A DNA stretch of 64,000 bases from Bimastos eiseni (Eukaryota > Annelida > Clitellata > Crassiclitellata > Lumbricidae): NCBI GenBank assembly GCA_959347315.1, contig OY365807.1, positions 10,083,652-10,147,651 of the forward strand. Direction: 5' to 3'. This document shows positions 47,828 through 61,200 of the stretch, piece after piece. The stretch's first letter is position 1; each line of letters starts with the position of its first letter. Made by a program: the position numbers and the translations under genes. The notes under the pieces were generated by a model. That model had not been told where the DNA came from, made no database searches, and saw nothing but the letters and a program-made list of their open reading frames with translations.

Positions 47828-50734
47828 GTAGATGCTTATTATTTTACCCATCAAAATCCTCAGTTTCATAATGCAATATGCAACAACCTGGCAGTTGACA
47901 TGAGTGAGCTATTGATTTATACCTTATGAATATTATAATATTGGCACCACAAAACTTCGAAGACTATAGATTGGATTTCTCATTTAGTGCCATAAAAATG
48001 TTGGCTCAGCAGTTTGGATCCTAAAATTAGTTTTTTATATGCTATTTATTGCTTCAGCTGCAGTCATGAATTTAAAGACTGAAGACCAGAGTTTAAGCCA
48101 AACAATTAAGGGCAGAAAGGCGAATTTAGCATCCAATCATATGAATATCATATAAGTGGTAGTAGTCAGACCTGAATATTGTCAATGTTTTCAGCAAATG
48201 ATAGGTCTGAGTCAAAATTCAGTACCTTGCAACTTGTGACTGAACAGCTGAGGTTTTGATAGAATTCAAAGAAATAAATCTTCTCAGGTACTGTTGAGTT
48301 CTAACAGAAGATAGTTTATAGTTTTGGGTTGGTTTAAGGGCAATCTGTCATCTTCCATCCTATATAAACTTTGTTTAAGATACTAGATAGTGGGGTCAAT
48401 AGCTGAATGATGATGAGTTATCAGTGTATAGAGGATGCATGGACTGCTTTGACTCAGTAAAACTCTTAGTGGAGTAGGGTACAAACACAAATGTAAGAGG
48501 TCGAAAATGGAGCCTAGAGGGCTGTTGCAGGTGAGTAGCACTAGGTCCAATGCTGCTTTATTTGTGAAGACAGATTATACGAGGGAAATAATATATAATC
48601 GGAACCAGTTTAGATCCAACCAGAGATACACCAAACCATTACTCAGGGTGATGGAGCAGAGCATGATCTATAGTGTCAAATGCAGCAAGTAAGTCAAGGA
48701 GAAGAAATGCAATTGCTTTACCAAATGTTGTCCTTATCTGGCAATGAAAAATCACAGCAGTTTATAAGCAGATGAAAATTTGGCCTTCTGTTTTAGTTAG
48801 ATAAAATCTGAGCTTTTAACACGTTATAATAAAACACTGCATAAATAATGTGTGATTCATCAATGTTTTCTGTTAAGTGACACAGCATTTAATAGTATAA
48901 GAATTATTATCTTGTAGGTCTTGTATAATTGGATTTGGCATAACTGGCATGCAAAGTGATTATGTCAAGGCTGCAAAAGATCGACAGTGGATAGTCACCT
49001 GCTCACGAATGAGTTTCGAAGAGTCAAGCTCATGTCGATGGACCTGTAAGCTATAGTTCTGATTTAGGGATGGAAAATGAAAGGTTATGGTAGGGTATTT
49101 TATAGTAAAAGTGCTATAAAATAGCATATATAATAATGTGTATGTATGTATGTATGTATGCATGCATGATTGCATGTAAATATATTCATTTATTCATTCA
49201 TGTATGTATGTTTTCACGACAGTTAATATAATAAGCCCATCACATAGGCACAGCCTTTGCAAGCCTAAGTGGTGTCAAGGTTTTTAACATTAGTTTCTCT
49301 ATTAGCAAACAGCACATGCAATTCATTCATTCATTGTTCAATCATTACGAAAATTTATGTATAGCGCCTCTTCAAGGTGACTACTCAGAGGCGATCCCAA
49401 CCCCAGCGCGGCCAAATAAAACAGTTTTAAGACTAGAGATGAATGCTTGAGATGGGGTTCTAGGAAGGGAGCAGAAGGCCTAGGGGAGTCCATTCCAAAT
49501 CAAGGGCCCACCACTGAGAAGGCACGGCTCTGTCGCAATGAGTATAGGGTATGGTAAGGTATGGCCGTTTTGAAACCAAAACCTTGAGTTAAAAGTTCAA
49601 CTCACTAACTACTAGACTACGATGCACGTGTACAGCTTGCAGATTTTACTCGAATAGCCATAAAGTAATAATGGAAAATCTTTTTCAGACGACTATGTCA
49701 ACCGATTGGAAGAGAGGTTTAAGTTCCAGTGTGCAGATGACTCCTACATCGCTGGACTCTACAGCGACTTCAACAGCTCGTCCGCAGATCGTGTCTGGAG
49801 AATCGAATGCTGCAACAGTCGAAGTCAGTGTTGCCCAAGTTACTTCCTACCATTGTTGTATCAGGTATTGCAAATTAGGGTAATCAAAGGAGTCTAAACT
49901 GGGTAGGAATGACAGTTTTCCTCAGAAATTCTTGCAGACTTGAATTTGAGAGGAAACAAAATCTAATGCAGCAGGTGGGTTGCCTTTAAAATTGAAAGAT
50001 TTGGATAATGAAGGATATAAGTGAGTATAAATTTCCCAGCCATGATGAATGTAAATAGAGCTGAAGTCTTCATTTTTTTAGTACAAGCAATGGTCGTTCA
50101 GTATTCCAATGGCATTTCTGTGACATTGCTTTTCAGCGAGCAGTACTTCTCTTTCAGTGTGCAATTTTACCTCACCTGCAGTATTTTTAATCACCAATAC
50201 TTGTTTATGGGTTGGGAGAATACATCATTAGCATTTGAGAAAAAAGACGCCTATGGCATCTGTTTGTGCTCGAACACTTTAACCATGCTCTTTGTGCTAA
50301 ATGTTACCATTCGTCTTTTTTTCATTTAAGTTGTAGGCCTACTCAAACTGCGTGTATTGTACCCAAATTTCATCTGTGTTGGAACAGTTTGGCATATATG
50401 TTAGCTTTCTATTTCAAAAGTGACTCAACATGCATAGTTTGGTATGTCCTCCTATTTACATTGACAAGACAACCCTGTGTCCCTGAGTGCAGTACTTATG
50501 GGTGGTAATTGAAAAGCCTTTAATGTGGATATTAAGCATCTAATTTTTGCCATTTTATACCTTATGCTGTTATTTGTAACAGACTTAACATTGACGTCAT
50601 GTGCCGATTCAGAGTGGATGAACTCCTTTGGAGGTCAAATGAATTTCCGTCTTCTGCCAAACTTTGCTGTCCATGGGCTCACAAGTGTTCGCAACACCAG
50701 CAAAAGGCACAATTTATTCTTATTATTTGCATGA
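47757..50734 (+). CDS. Dermatopontin-like protein gene, 4 exons seen
   Basis: Dermatopontins are secreted, Cys-rich matrix or lectin-like proteins built from short repeats ending in D-R-x-W-x-x-x-C. Exons 47757-47827, 48918-49045 and 49689-49864 join in phases 2 and 1. They read NDLGGMFSRSCIIGFGITGM, QSDYVKAAKDRQWIVTC, DYVNRLEERFKFQC, YIAGLYSDFNSSSADRVWRI and ECC. That gives two repeats with DRQW and DRVW boxes. A possible fourth exon, 50583-50734, carries WMNSFGGQMNFRL and AVHGLTSVRNTS, a third partial repeat, but its phase does not match the simplest exon 3 donor. No signal peptide is seen, so upstream exons are expected. Exon structure is inferred from motifs and splice sites. Confidence 0.65.
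48480..48740 (-). mobile_element. L2/CR1-type reverse transcriptase relic
   Basis: On the - strand one reads LLDLLAAFDTIDHALLHH, the conserved D-x-x-x-A-F-D-T-[IV]-D-H segment of non-LTR reverse transcriptase. LNWFRLYI-like and SPLGSIF-like text follows, where family members have W-F-x-S-Y-L and G-V-P-Q-G-S-V-L-G. Stops interrupt it. It lies in the first intron of the dermatopontin-like gene. Confidence 0.78.
48918..49045 (+). CDS. Dermatopontin-like exon (repeat 1)
   Basis: Acceptor TATCTTGTAG, donor GGACCT|GTAAGC, phases 2 in and 1 out. Contains GITGMQSDY, KDRQWIVTC and SSCRW, matching the G-x-x-S...DRxWxxxC pattern. Confidence 0.68.
49315..49545 (-). mobile_element. L2-type LINE 3' end, second copy
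   Basis: Homologous to 43915-44110: both share CTACTCAGAGGCG and CAGTTTTA, and on the - strand both read RAFSVVGP or PLSVVGP followed by WNGLP-like text. The tail is (ATTC)n near 49320-49335. In the second intron of the dermatopontin-like gene. Confidence 0.75.
49560..49632 (-). mobile_element. tRNA-derived SINE-like segment
   Basis: On the - strand TAGTCTAGTAGTTAGTGAGT (box A-like) and GGTTTTGGTTTCAAAAC (box B-like) occur at tRNA-like spacing. Short and degenerate. Confidence 0.45.
49689..49864 (+). CDS. Dermatopontin-like exon (repeat 2)
   Basis: Acceptor CTTTTTCAG. Reads YDYVNRLEERFKFQC, YIAGLYSDFNSS, ADRVWRIECC and then a Cys-rich end (SQCCPSYF). The donor CAG|GTATTG leaves phase 0. An alternative weak donor at CCAA|GTTACT would leave phase 1, matching the next exon. 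Confidence 0.72.
50583..50734 (+). CDS. Candidate terminal dermatopontin-like exon (repeat 3, partial)
   Basis: Acceptor TGTTATTTGTAACAG. Reads LTLTSCADSEWMNSFGGQMN and FAVHGLTSVRNTSKRHN, then hydrophobic residues and TGA. The first half fits a third dermatopontin repeat, but the DRxW part is missing. This may be a truncated last repeat or an exon whose donor I could not find. Confidence 0.5.
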
Positions 50735-50794
50735 TTATTATTATAATTAATGATAATATATTTATATCATGCCTTATGAATTCACTTCAAAAGT

Positions 50795-50960
50795 AATGCC
50801 TGGTAGTATAGTGTGCTGGACTTTCATTGCAGAGGTTCAGGTTCAAATCCTTGTCATGACTCATGTTTCAAGATTCCTCTGACTGACTCTGCTGTGAAAT
50901 GAGTACGACTATGACCGTACAATGTTGATACAACAGTAAGAAGACTACTCACACGCTCAT
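50795..50960 (+). mobile_element. tRNA-derived SINE-like segment
   Basis: CTGGTAGTATAGTGTGCTGG (box A-like) and GGTTCAAATCC (box B) follow tRNA spacing; an unrelated body continues to about 50960. The 3' part does not form a tRNA acceptor stem. Confidence 0.55.
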
Positions 50961-51319
50961 ATATGCGAAGGCTGAAAAAATGAAGTTGCAACTACTTCAT
51001 ACACCCCTAGTTTAATCTCGTTCATCAGGTTAGCAGATCGGGACTACATCTTCTTCTTTATACAGTTACACTGGACTCCACACCAGCAGACCTTCTATTG
51101 TCTTTGCACAATAGATACTTTCAGTTTTCAACTTATGATTAAGTTGACCTAATTTTGGCCTTTGTATCTTGTAGTGACCGAAGATGGAAGTTCAAGATTT
51201 GTTCAATGAAAACACTTTCAAAACTTACCTAATCATATCACTCTTGGAAGTGTATTTTAAATCTATGCATGTTCATACTTTTATTTATTAGGTTATTTCT
51301 TTGTTGTGTTCATTTTAAT

Positions 51320-51329
51320 ATTTCTTGTT

Positions 51330-51363
<34 letters not shown>

Positions 51364-51385
51364 TATATATATATATTTATATATG
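51320..51385. repeat. (TA)n / TTTATA microsatellite
   Basis: Alternating TA blocks separated by TTTATA. Confidence 0.85.
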
Positions 51386-51486
51386 TACACTTAACAGGTC
51401 TGTTGCAAACAATTTTAAACTTTGTTAAACTGGTTTTGGTTATCAACCTCTTTGAGCTACAAACGTTTTCTTTGCAAGACCAATAA

Positions 51487-51974
51487 GGACCCATCCATAT
51501 ATTATGTAGGCAAACAATCGGATTTTCGGACCCCTCCCACCTGTTGCACAGCTTACATTTTGTGGACCCCTCCCCAAGCGTACATACATCTGAGCTCTAA
51601 CCCCTCATTGCAAAGGTTAATAGCTACACACATCTATAAGACATTGATTATACCGCAGGCTATTAACTTTTTTAAGCATCATATTTAACAGCTTAAATTT
51701 GTTAACTGTTAGGAAGAAATAAAACACTAGCAATACTTGTATTTTAAAGTTTTAATGCTTCATAAATTTGATTAAGCAGAAATATAGTCTGTGATTGGGT
51801 TTACCGTTCAGATTTTAACATTCCTTATTGTGTATGTCATAATTAGACAACTATATTTGCGTATGTACATATTTTCTGGGCCCTCCTCCTCCCCCCACCA
51901 TACGCACCACTCGTACGCAAAATCGCCGAAATTCGAAATCCCCCTCGCTGCGTACGTAATATGTGGACGGCCCC
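51487..51974. mobile_element. Harbinger-like MITE, related family
   Basis: TAA flanks both ends (51484-51486 and 51975-51977). The terminal inverted repeats match at about 19 of 25 positions: the left starts GGACCCATCCATATATTA, and the right, reverse-complemented, starts GGGGCCGTCCACATATTA. The second resembles the end of the 1563-2768 element, so the two are probably related families. No transposase. Confidence 0.72.
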
Positions 51975-52158
51975 TAATATGCAATGTACAACTGTACATG
52001 TATATTGTCCAACTTGCTCACCACATACTCGAAACTTCCTCAAGAAGCTCAGCTCACTTATGCAGAATCGTTTAGACCTTACAAAACCAAATCGTATCCT
52101 ACACGGACAATTTCGATGCTAGGTTAAAATCTGGGAAGATCAAGATAGTCGAGCCACC

Positions 52159-52229
52159 TTAACACTTTAACGACCAGCGTGTACTAAAATGTATGGGAAA
52201 ACATATGCAGCTGGTCGATAAAGGGTTAA
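52159..52229. mobile_element. Solo piggyBac-like MITE, 71 bp
   Basis: TTAA, then CACTTTAACGACCAG, and at the other end CTGGTCGATAAAGGG, TTAA. In reverse complement it matches the outer element at 27812-28741 across the whole length, including CCCATACATTTTAGTACAC. It gives the uninterrupted form of that locus. Confidence 0.85.
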
Positions 52230-52369
52230 TGGCAAAACGAAACTAAACATAAACCATTCATTTTATTTGCTCATTGATACAAGTTTTGCACTATAGATAG
52301 CTTAGATAAATTAAACACAAGTCTAACATCTTTTATAGAACTGAAAAGATACCCATATGCAGCCTTTAT

Positions 52370-54965
52370 TTCATAGGTCCATGGGTTGCCCCACAACATA
52401 AGCACTTTGAACTTTAGAAGATGAAATAATATTGTTCACAGCTACATAATACTGAATAAAGAAATTACAACACAGACTAGCAGGTTTACATAATACTATA
52501 CAAACAATAATAATAATGATAATAACAACTCCAATTAATAATAATTCAAGAGCTAACAACAAGTTTTCCAAACACTTGGATTTCAGCCTTTGCTCTGGAT
52601 TACAGGTTTTTATTAGAAGTCTATTAATTATAAGAACAGTAATAAATACATAAACTACCGTATCATTAATATTATCAATAATATTCTCCACCCAGAAGTA
52701 AAATATAACAATTATAGCAGTGATTCAGATATTTATAATAATAATAATAATAAAGTACTTATCTAAACTGACCTGCACCCAATGAAGAATAAGTTAATCT
52801 AACATACAGAAGCATAATTAGTTTATCGTTTGTTGTTGTGAAAGGAAACAATTTTGGTGTCATTTTGAACTATTGCAGGAAAAATGCATATGTAGTCTCC
52901 AAGAATAAAATAATAGAATTAAAATAAGCATTGGTTATTACAATAAAATTGACAATAAGTTAGAATGACTTAGCAAAGAATTTGGTTACTTTGAAAACTC
53001 TGCAGTTGCAGTCTGTAACAACATTACTCTTGCAATGATAATCACAAATGCAGACGCTGTCGTACGAATCTTGTCACTGGGAATTAAAGTCAACTGCCAA
53101 ATACACAGTTGAAATGAATGAAATCAGGTAAAACCAAACTCCACTCTGTACAATTATGAGCACAACTGATAGCAAGAACTTAGAACGAAACTGAAAACAA
53201 AATGAAATTTAACACAACTTAAACTGAAACTGTAGACAAATACAAAAAGTGAACAATGTAGGACAATATAATCAAATACTTATAAAACTGCTCAGATCCA
53301 CCGTCTTGTTTTTGCAACATCATTGAACATACTCGGCTGTTAAAAGTCACGATTAAGTGCAGTCAGAACATTAATTACCGTATTACACTGTAAACAATTT
53401 CACTTAATAATGCATGATCGGATAAATGTTTCCACTTTCCAAACCCACGCGATAAAATGAATCAGATATGGAGGACATCTTTTCGACAGTGAATATTCAT
53501 TCACATTTACATCTAAACCAGGAATAAAAGAATTTATGGCTTGATTTAAAATCAGTTTCAATGATTCATCTTTCATCTGGCACCAAAGATCTGTGGAGCT
53601 CAATATTGCAGTAGTAGTAGCAACTTGATGTCAAACCACATCAGGTCACATTGTATTTGAAGTGTGCAAAAATACCAACCAAATCCTCATCCATTCAGGT
53701 TTAGATTGAACAGAACCTTGCAATAACATGTTAATGATATGATGCAAGATCTTATAAATTGGAAGCATTGTTATTAAAAATCAGGAATGCAAACGTTCAT
53801 TGATAGTCATCATCCTAAATTATAAAAGTTTCTACCATTGATTCAATTAATTATTGTCTAGATTCATTATGTATTATGTTGATAGAGCTGGTAAAAAAGG
53901 TGAGAATGTCTGTTAATTTAGGTCTCAAAAGTAGGTTGGTTCAAAACTGAAATCAGATTTTAAAAATGGGACAAATCAACAACAGCCAAATATATGACAA
54001 CAGTCAAAATCCGAAAGTTGATATATGCAAATGTATAACCATTTTTCAGACTGTCTGCAGTTTTTCCATTCTCTGCAGAATATAAATAATAATCAATATG
54101 CAGAAATTACAATAGAGAGATCAAAAGAAAGTTTAAACAGTTTACAACTAAAACGCTCGAATGGACTAAAACAAAATATGAATAAACTCATCGGGAACTT
54201 AAAAAATGTTTACAATTGGATACTGCACAACATAATTTGACTAACAAATTAAGAATTCGAGCAACCAGTATGCACTACCAATATGTCAAACAAACAAAAA
54301 CTGTCTGCAGAAACTTAAGACGGCACTGAAATGAACATCCAGACAGTTCCTTAAAACGTGGTGCATGGAAATTTATCAGCTTCATTGAGAAGCTTATCTT
54401 CAATGGAGACTGGATTTCGGTTTTCAAAAGAGACAAGTCAAAACAAAGGATACGATTAACTACAAACTCTCCACAAATTTCTCCCCAAACCATAATGACC
54501 AAACTAACCATAGTTGACTGATTCTAAACATTAAATGGACTAAGAATTCTAAAACAACACCTGAAACTACAGAGAAACTACAAATTCAGTCGCAAAACAC
54601 TTTGTAACAACAGCCGACTGAATACAAGAGACCAATTTTCAAAACTAATAATTAAAATAAATCACACACACACACACATGTAAGGTAAGGTAATTACTCA
54701 ATTGTTACACACCACTATCTTCAACCCCAGACAGGACAAAATGCAAGGTCCTGACAAAACATACACACACAACAGACCCTTCCTTAGAAGAGATACTGCC
54801 TCACAAGTTTTAACCATATTATCGTTATCATCACTATTTCCGGATTTCTATAGCTCACCACACATTGAACCAAAACAACAAAGAACTTTACAAAGAAGTC
54901 GGATTCAGCAGACTTGCACACACACACATACACACACACAAGAACCAATGTAGACATCACTCAGA
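52370..54965 (-). other. Possible long 3' untranslated region of the RabGAP gene
   Basis: AT-rich, low-repeat sequence directly downstream of the RabGAP stop. An AATAAA on the - strand at about 52365-52370 could end it. No coding frame is convincing. UTR status is inferred from position only. Confidence 0.3.
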
Positions 54966-55274
54966 TCAGTTTTCCATCTGACGGATCGCCCGATCGGAGA
55001 CGTCTTCGGCGACCTCTGAAACGGTTGCACTCGTTCTGCGACAGCAGTTCTCAGGACCCGCGTCGGCCGATCCCCGTACGTTCAGCGAAGCAAAGACACC
55101 GAATTCCTCGGATGAGAGGATTTCATCCGGGACAAACTGACGGAACTTGGTGATGGCGTTCAGCAGAGCCTTGCGCTCCAGTTCGAGGGCCTGGTTCTGC
55201 GATTCAAGTTTGTGTCTGCTCGACAGAAGAAGGTTGTTCTGATCCTCAAGGTCGTGTATCTGGCGACGTGTCAT
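54966..55274 (-). CDS. RabGAP exon k (C-terminus)
   Basis: Acceptor TTTATCGAACAG. Reads [19 protein letters not shown], then [18 protein letters not shown], then a less conserved end ([12 protein letters not shown]) and stop. 102 residues. The frame runs open upstream of the acceptor, so the ATG there is not a start. Confidence 0.93.
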   Translation of the reverse strand: MTRRQIHDLEDQNNLLLSSRHKLESQNQALELERKALLNAITKFRQFVPDEILSSEEFGVFASLNVRGSADAGPENCCRRTSATVSEVAEDVSDRAIRQMEN

Positions 55275-58200
55275 CTGTTCGATAAATCCAACAAATGTTA
55301 ACCTCACTAAAGTGAACAACTAAATGTCTAGTGATGGTTTTATAAACTAGATATTGGTGGTGCTTCTCAGGAAAAAACTCAGAATATATATGATCTTTTG
55401 ATTTGATATATATCTTCCTCCTAAATCCCTCTCCTGCTCCTCATTATCCTCCTCCTTTTCATCAACAGTATCATGCCCATCATCACAATTCTCTTCTTCA
55501 TAGCTTCTCCTTGTCCTGCACTTCATTTCTTCCTCCTTCTTCCATTCCCCTCTTCACCACTACCACCACCACTTCCTCCTTGATTTTAAATGGACTCTCC
55601 ACCATGTCCTTCGTACCTGGAGTTGTTCCAATAGCTCCATCTTCTGTCGACGCAGGCCATCATTGGCAACTTGAAGGCGGGCAATTCGCTCACTTGCATC
55701 GACGTTGTCATAGGAACCGGTGTGCAGTGACGTCATTTCCTCTTGAAGCACGTGATATTCAACCTCATAAGCCTCTAGCTGCTTTGAGATGTCAATTGTG
55801 AAGACCTAAGCACAAGAAAACAATTGACATCAGTATCATTCTGTGAACAGATAACAATGAAATAAAAACTTTTAAGTGCAGTCATCATCATCACAACTGA
55901 CTGCCTCTTCACTATAACTGTCTTCTTCACTACCTTACATGATTGTCTCACCTGTATGTCGTCTACAGGTGAACGAACTGCTCACCTGATTGATGATGCG
56001 TTCCATCTGAATGATTCCCATTTCTGGCAGCGTCATCTTAAGGAACTCCACAACTGACTCGAAGCTGTCACACTGCTTTATCAGCTCCTTGTGGTTGCCA
56101 AGCAACACCAGGCCCACCTTCAAGACAATGCTGGTGCCTTGAAGGAAGACTAGATCTGAAATCCATGCAGAATATCTCACAATTAGTGCTTTGTTTATTA
56201 GGTCTCATTAGGTCAATCACTTGTTTCTTCAATCAACTGTTGTCACAGATCGTTAGTTTCAATTAATTCAATCACCCATTCATTAACTTATCAATTAACT
56301 CTCTTATTTGTTTGTTAAACCATTCCTTCTGTAATTTGGTCTTATTCATTTTTTTCACCCATTCATTGATTAACTTATTAAAAAATTCACTCATTTATTC
56401 ACTCAAGGAGCCAATGCTTACCAAAAACACGACCAACAAATCCAAGTGGAAACTGTGAGGCAAAGATCGTGAGGAACCATGGAGCAGCATACAGTGTTGG
56501 CGCAATCTCATACATTTCAAAATGATCGTACAGATCTCGGTGGAGATCGTGTAACAGACGAGACAACTGGTACATCTGGATCTGGCAATGAAGGCAAAAA
56601 CTGGTAAGGTAACATTATGTAAACCAAGTTCAACTAATAAAAGGTAAAGCAGTCTTACTTCAAAGTAGGGCAATATAAGTTAAGAGAAGGTTAGCTGTGG
56701 TATGGCAAGATAAAAAAGCTAAGGTAAGGAAGTCAAAGGTAAAAGGAAATGTGGTATGCTAATATACGGTTAGGACAAGTAACTAAAGGAAAGTTAGTTA
56801 AAGGTAATTATAAAGGTCATTTAAGTTTCCTTTTTATAGGTTTCAACTTAAGTGTAAACATGACAGTAACGAAACATAGGTAAGGTAAGGTATGGCAGAG
56901 TAAGGTAAGGAAATATCAGAATAATGACAATTAACCCTTGACCTACTTGCAAAGGAACCATGTCCGGCAGATACTGGCGTCGAAATCCAAGATTAAACAT
57001 CATGTACTTCAAGAGATCAAAAGCTCTCTCTTCAGGCATCTACAGGAAACAATAAAAAATATCTAACTTAAAATTCAAATTTCAACTACTTCTAACTTAA
57101 ACTCCTAACTTAAAATGCCAACCTCAGATCCCAACTTAATATCTAACATTAAACTTAGAATTAAAAATAAATCCGTGCAAGTTAAATGTTTAAAATCTGA
57201 ACTTAATGTCTGAGAATATTGGTACAGACTGCAATTGCCAGTAAAGTAATTCAAACATGTTTTGTCTTTTGTGTTAATGCAAGTATGTTGTTAAATGATT
57301 AATTAATAAAGAGCAAAAGCCCTCACAGAGGTCACCGAGTGCATTGTTTCAGTTAGACCAAGTTCTGAGTACTATCCTAAGAGTTTATACTTGAACAATA
57401 GACACTCTCATATGCAGAAACAATTCTGGATGATTTTGTAAAGTTTACATTACTCTGTACAATAACCATGAAAGTCACAAACTTCATGGGACTGAACCCA
57501 TTACACCATTCTCAACAAGGCGCAGTTCCTCCTTGTTAATCATAGCAACTCACATGCATGAGGAGAATCCCAGCAACAAAGCTGAGTCCCTGGCAGTATC
57601 CAACTTCTTGGTCCAACAACGAGTAGGCCTTAAGGAGGTTGAAGAGAGACAGCTGGCCCTGACCCAGTGGTGCAGAGAAGTACGGGTGGCCTGGGAATGT
57701 TCGACCTGGTTTTCAAGAACAATCTTAACATATTGATACCTTGAAAACACGTATGTAAACAAAGCTGCCACTTAGGTACAGCAAAATTTCAAACACAAGA
57801 GATAGAATCATTTTAAAATCGTCACACAACTGCATTACATTACTATGTAAGAAATGTGTACAAAAAGGCAAGATATGTATTAACATAATCTGGAAATTAA
57901 TACAGCAGTTTTGAAGAACCTCGTCACAGACAGGAAAGAGTTGTTTATCTTTTGTATGCACTTCCACTAATGAATCCTTCAACCTCGACGACCACGTGCA
58001 CAACAGTAAAGCCCTTTCTGCTAAATTAGCTTTGTTTGTAGCCGCTTACCAAGATCGATTAGAATTGCATGTTGGTGAATGGTGAGCTGTTTGAGAAGGT
58101 CCGAGTACTGGACGGGAAATGGCTCAACGCACTTCTCTCCAATCAAACTCCAATGATGCAGCCGGTGCTGCTCGATGAGAAGCTGCCAGATTTCACCTCT

Positions 58201-61200
58201 TTTCATTTGCGGAATTCCTGAAGTATTGGAAAACATCCAACAAAAGGGTTTCATGAGTGCTCCTCAGAACATGGTCTTGAAGGGAGCTATATGATATGTC
58301 CCTAATGAACGAATGGTGAAGTCAGAGTGATATGTAGTGTAATAATTGATTAGAAAAGTCCAGAGGCAATAGGGGGTCACAAGAGTATTATATCAGGAAG
58401 TGTCCATGTGTATCAATTATTGTGCATTTGAGGTTAGCAGTAGTGGAGTGTTGACAGATCTAGTGGCAGAAGAAAATGAAGCATCCATACATATCTAGTT
58501 TGTACAGGAGCATTATTATATCTTCTTTTATTAAACAAGCTGACAACCCGCAGCAAATAACATTTATGCACAAAAGACCAGAAAAAAAAGAAATTTAGGT
58601 ATCCAATAGAAGTAAATGATGTAGGCCTACTTTGGCTATAACATAAATAAAACTCTGGGTATAAAATATCTTGTCTTTAGTAGGGAGTTGAAAGCAGTGA
58701 GCCATGGGTTGGAGGTTGTAGGAGCACTGCGCAATCGGAGGAAATAGTGGCCTCAAGACGTGGGGATCAGACGCCATCAAGGCACGTAGGAGTCGGACGT
58801 TAGCTCCCTAGCAAGTGCCTCCACAGACTGATAAAGGAGGAGAGTAATTAGAGGCTCTTCAATCTCCGTATAAAGCCTCAAGGCAGTCTCGTTCCTCGGC
58901 CGATGTCAGGCCCCACCATGCCAACTAAGCGTAAAGGAGGAGACAGATGGTAGTTGCCACAGCGACCGCCAACAGAGTCTAAGTGGAGAGACCATGGCTT
59001 CGCAGCACCGTCAATGCATGTAGCGAGGTGGTGCCCGTCCCAAATACCTTATTGACATATGAGGTGGCCCGGAGGTCCCCTCGCAGGATGACACCAAGGA
59101 TGAGCATCTTTCCATAGCCTGTAAGGGGGGGCGGATGAAGCGATGGAGGCAGACGCCAAGCAATAAGCATCTCCTTCGACTTGGACATATAACTCTGAAC
59201 AAGTGTGGAGAGTTTTCCTCTCTTCTAACAAACTGCACTTCAGTTAGTTACTAGGCCAGCTAATGTTTGTAGATTTCCTTGATTTAATTGCCTATGTTAA
59301 ACATCTGTGGTTCACGGTAGATTTTGCTTGGCAGCTTACCGTCGTTAACAGCTTTCGTCATCAATTCAAGACTGAACTTGGTAGCGCCCCGATTTTTGGA
59401 GTTGAGCATCTGCTCCCAGACCTTGGTGACTTCCTTGAGGCAGGGTGTGATCTCTTCATAGTCAAGTTTTGATTCTCTCACATCAACCCGCTCTGACTTC
59501 TGGGCTGTACGGTTCAACAAATGAAATTGCATAAGTGAGAAAGGTCATAATGTCAAGTCCTTCACTTTGCATGCTTTCAATGAAGTAACAAAATTGTTTG
59601 TTTCTTTCATCCCTCTTTCAACGTTAACCCTCTGATCTCATACATAGCCCTTGTGGCTCTGAAAAAGCATTATATCTTGCAAGTATTATTGATGTAAGAC
59701 TTCTATAAAAATGACAAATTCATCTGTACATGAATGGCATCACATTCATACACAACCAACAAACCGTTGATGGTTGATAGTAGACCAGAACCATTAACCC
59801 TCAACATCACAATCATCAGAGCAACATCTTCTAAATCATCTCTGTCATTTCCATCTGATGACTTCTATAGCATAATATAATAATATATAATATATAGCAT
59901 AATGCACAAGGCGGCATCAATCAAAAGCTGCCTCAAGTGAAACCAGATGAAAATTTTATCACCTGAAGAAGTCCAGTCAAAATCTGATGTGTAAGTCAGT
60001 CCAAAAAATAAAGTCAAAATTGATCATGCAATGTAATGTAATTGAACATTTGTATAGAGCAGCTCAAAATCAGCAGATCGTCATAATTTTTTTACTGCTA
60101 AGATGAGAGAGAGAGAGACCTTCTTCGATGAGTTTGTTCTCCTTATCCATTCGGATGAGAAGTATCGTATCAAAGATCGCCTTCTGCCAAAGTTCCTTTA
60201 TCCGTTCCTTGGCTGCCAAAGCCAGATTCTTTGAATGGTTGATCGCTTCCAAGTCACCATCTAAGAAGGAAAACAGATAACCTTCATATAAAATAATAAG
60301 GAAATTTAAAAAACCATCATATATTAAATACAAAATAAGGAAACTCCATATTATGAAATAATATTAAAGGGATTAAATAAATATATCATAATTTAATATC
60401 ACTGAAAACAGTGACTGATTATCACACCTGCAAGGAGTCGTCACAAATGTATGAGGTCCCACCTGTGAAGTCGATGCTGTCGCCCTGTGGTGAGGAAACG
60501 ACACGATTGAGGATGCTCAGGCGCCACGATCTTCTCTGACTCTGCAGCATGGCAGGTGGCACAGAAACGGTCGAGTAATTGCGAAAGGCACCAGAACTTG
60601 GCACTGTCAGACCGGTTCGGCGCCTTCTCGCATCGACATTGTTGCCTACTTTGACAAACCTTTGCAGAAATGCAAGACAATCAAAGGTCAAGTCTTGGCA
60701 TCATTCGTGCAAAGACTAAATACTGCTTTACAGCATAAAATGAATAATATACAAAGAAGACGTTCAGGTACTGAGTTCAATGTATCACGGGTTACAAGCT
60801 AATGTTCGATTTGACCCCAATTTCCTATATTAAAATAATCTTTATCTAAACCAAAGGGAAGTTATGCAGCTGAATAAATAAATAAATAATAGAGTAATAT
60901 AACTTATTTTGAAAAATTCCAGAGATCTACTCTGGGTCCTTATCGAATTCCTGAAATACTGCTACCACAAATCTACTTCAGACAATAAATCAATAATTTT
61001 ACGTACCACAGGTATTCCTAGTTGCATAAATTGTGCAACTATCAAACCTCACCATACCATAGAAGACCCTTAGCTCATATATGATTAGGTTAAAAATATT
61101 AGATCAGAGAGCATAGACTGAATCTGATAGATTAGACTAATCTGACTAAATAAGATTAGACTTGAGAGATTAGATATGAGATTAGTTCAAGTTTGACTGA

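Noticed and set aside
50021..50329. 102-codon hydrophobic frame between dermatopontin-like exons
   Set aside because: No repeat motif, no suitable splice sites, and AT-rich chance composition.
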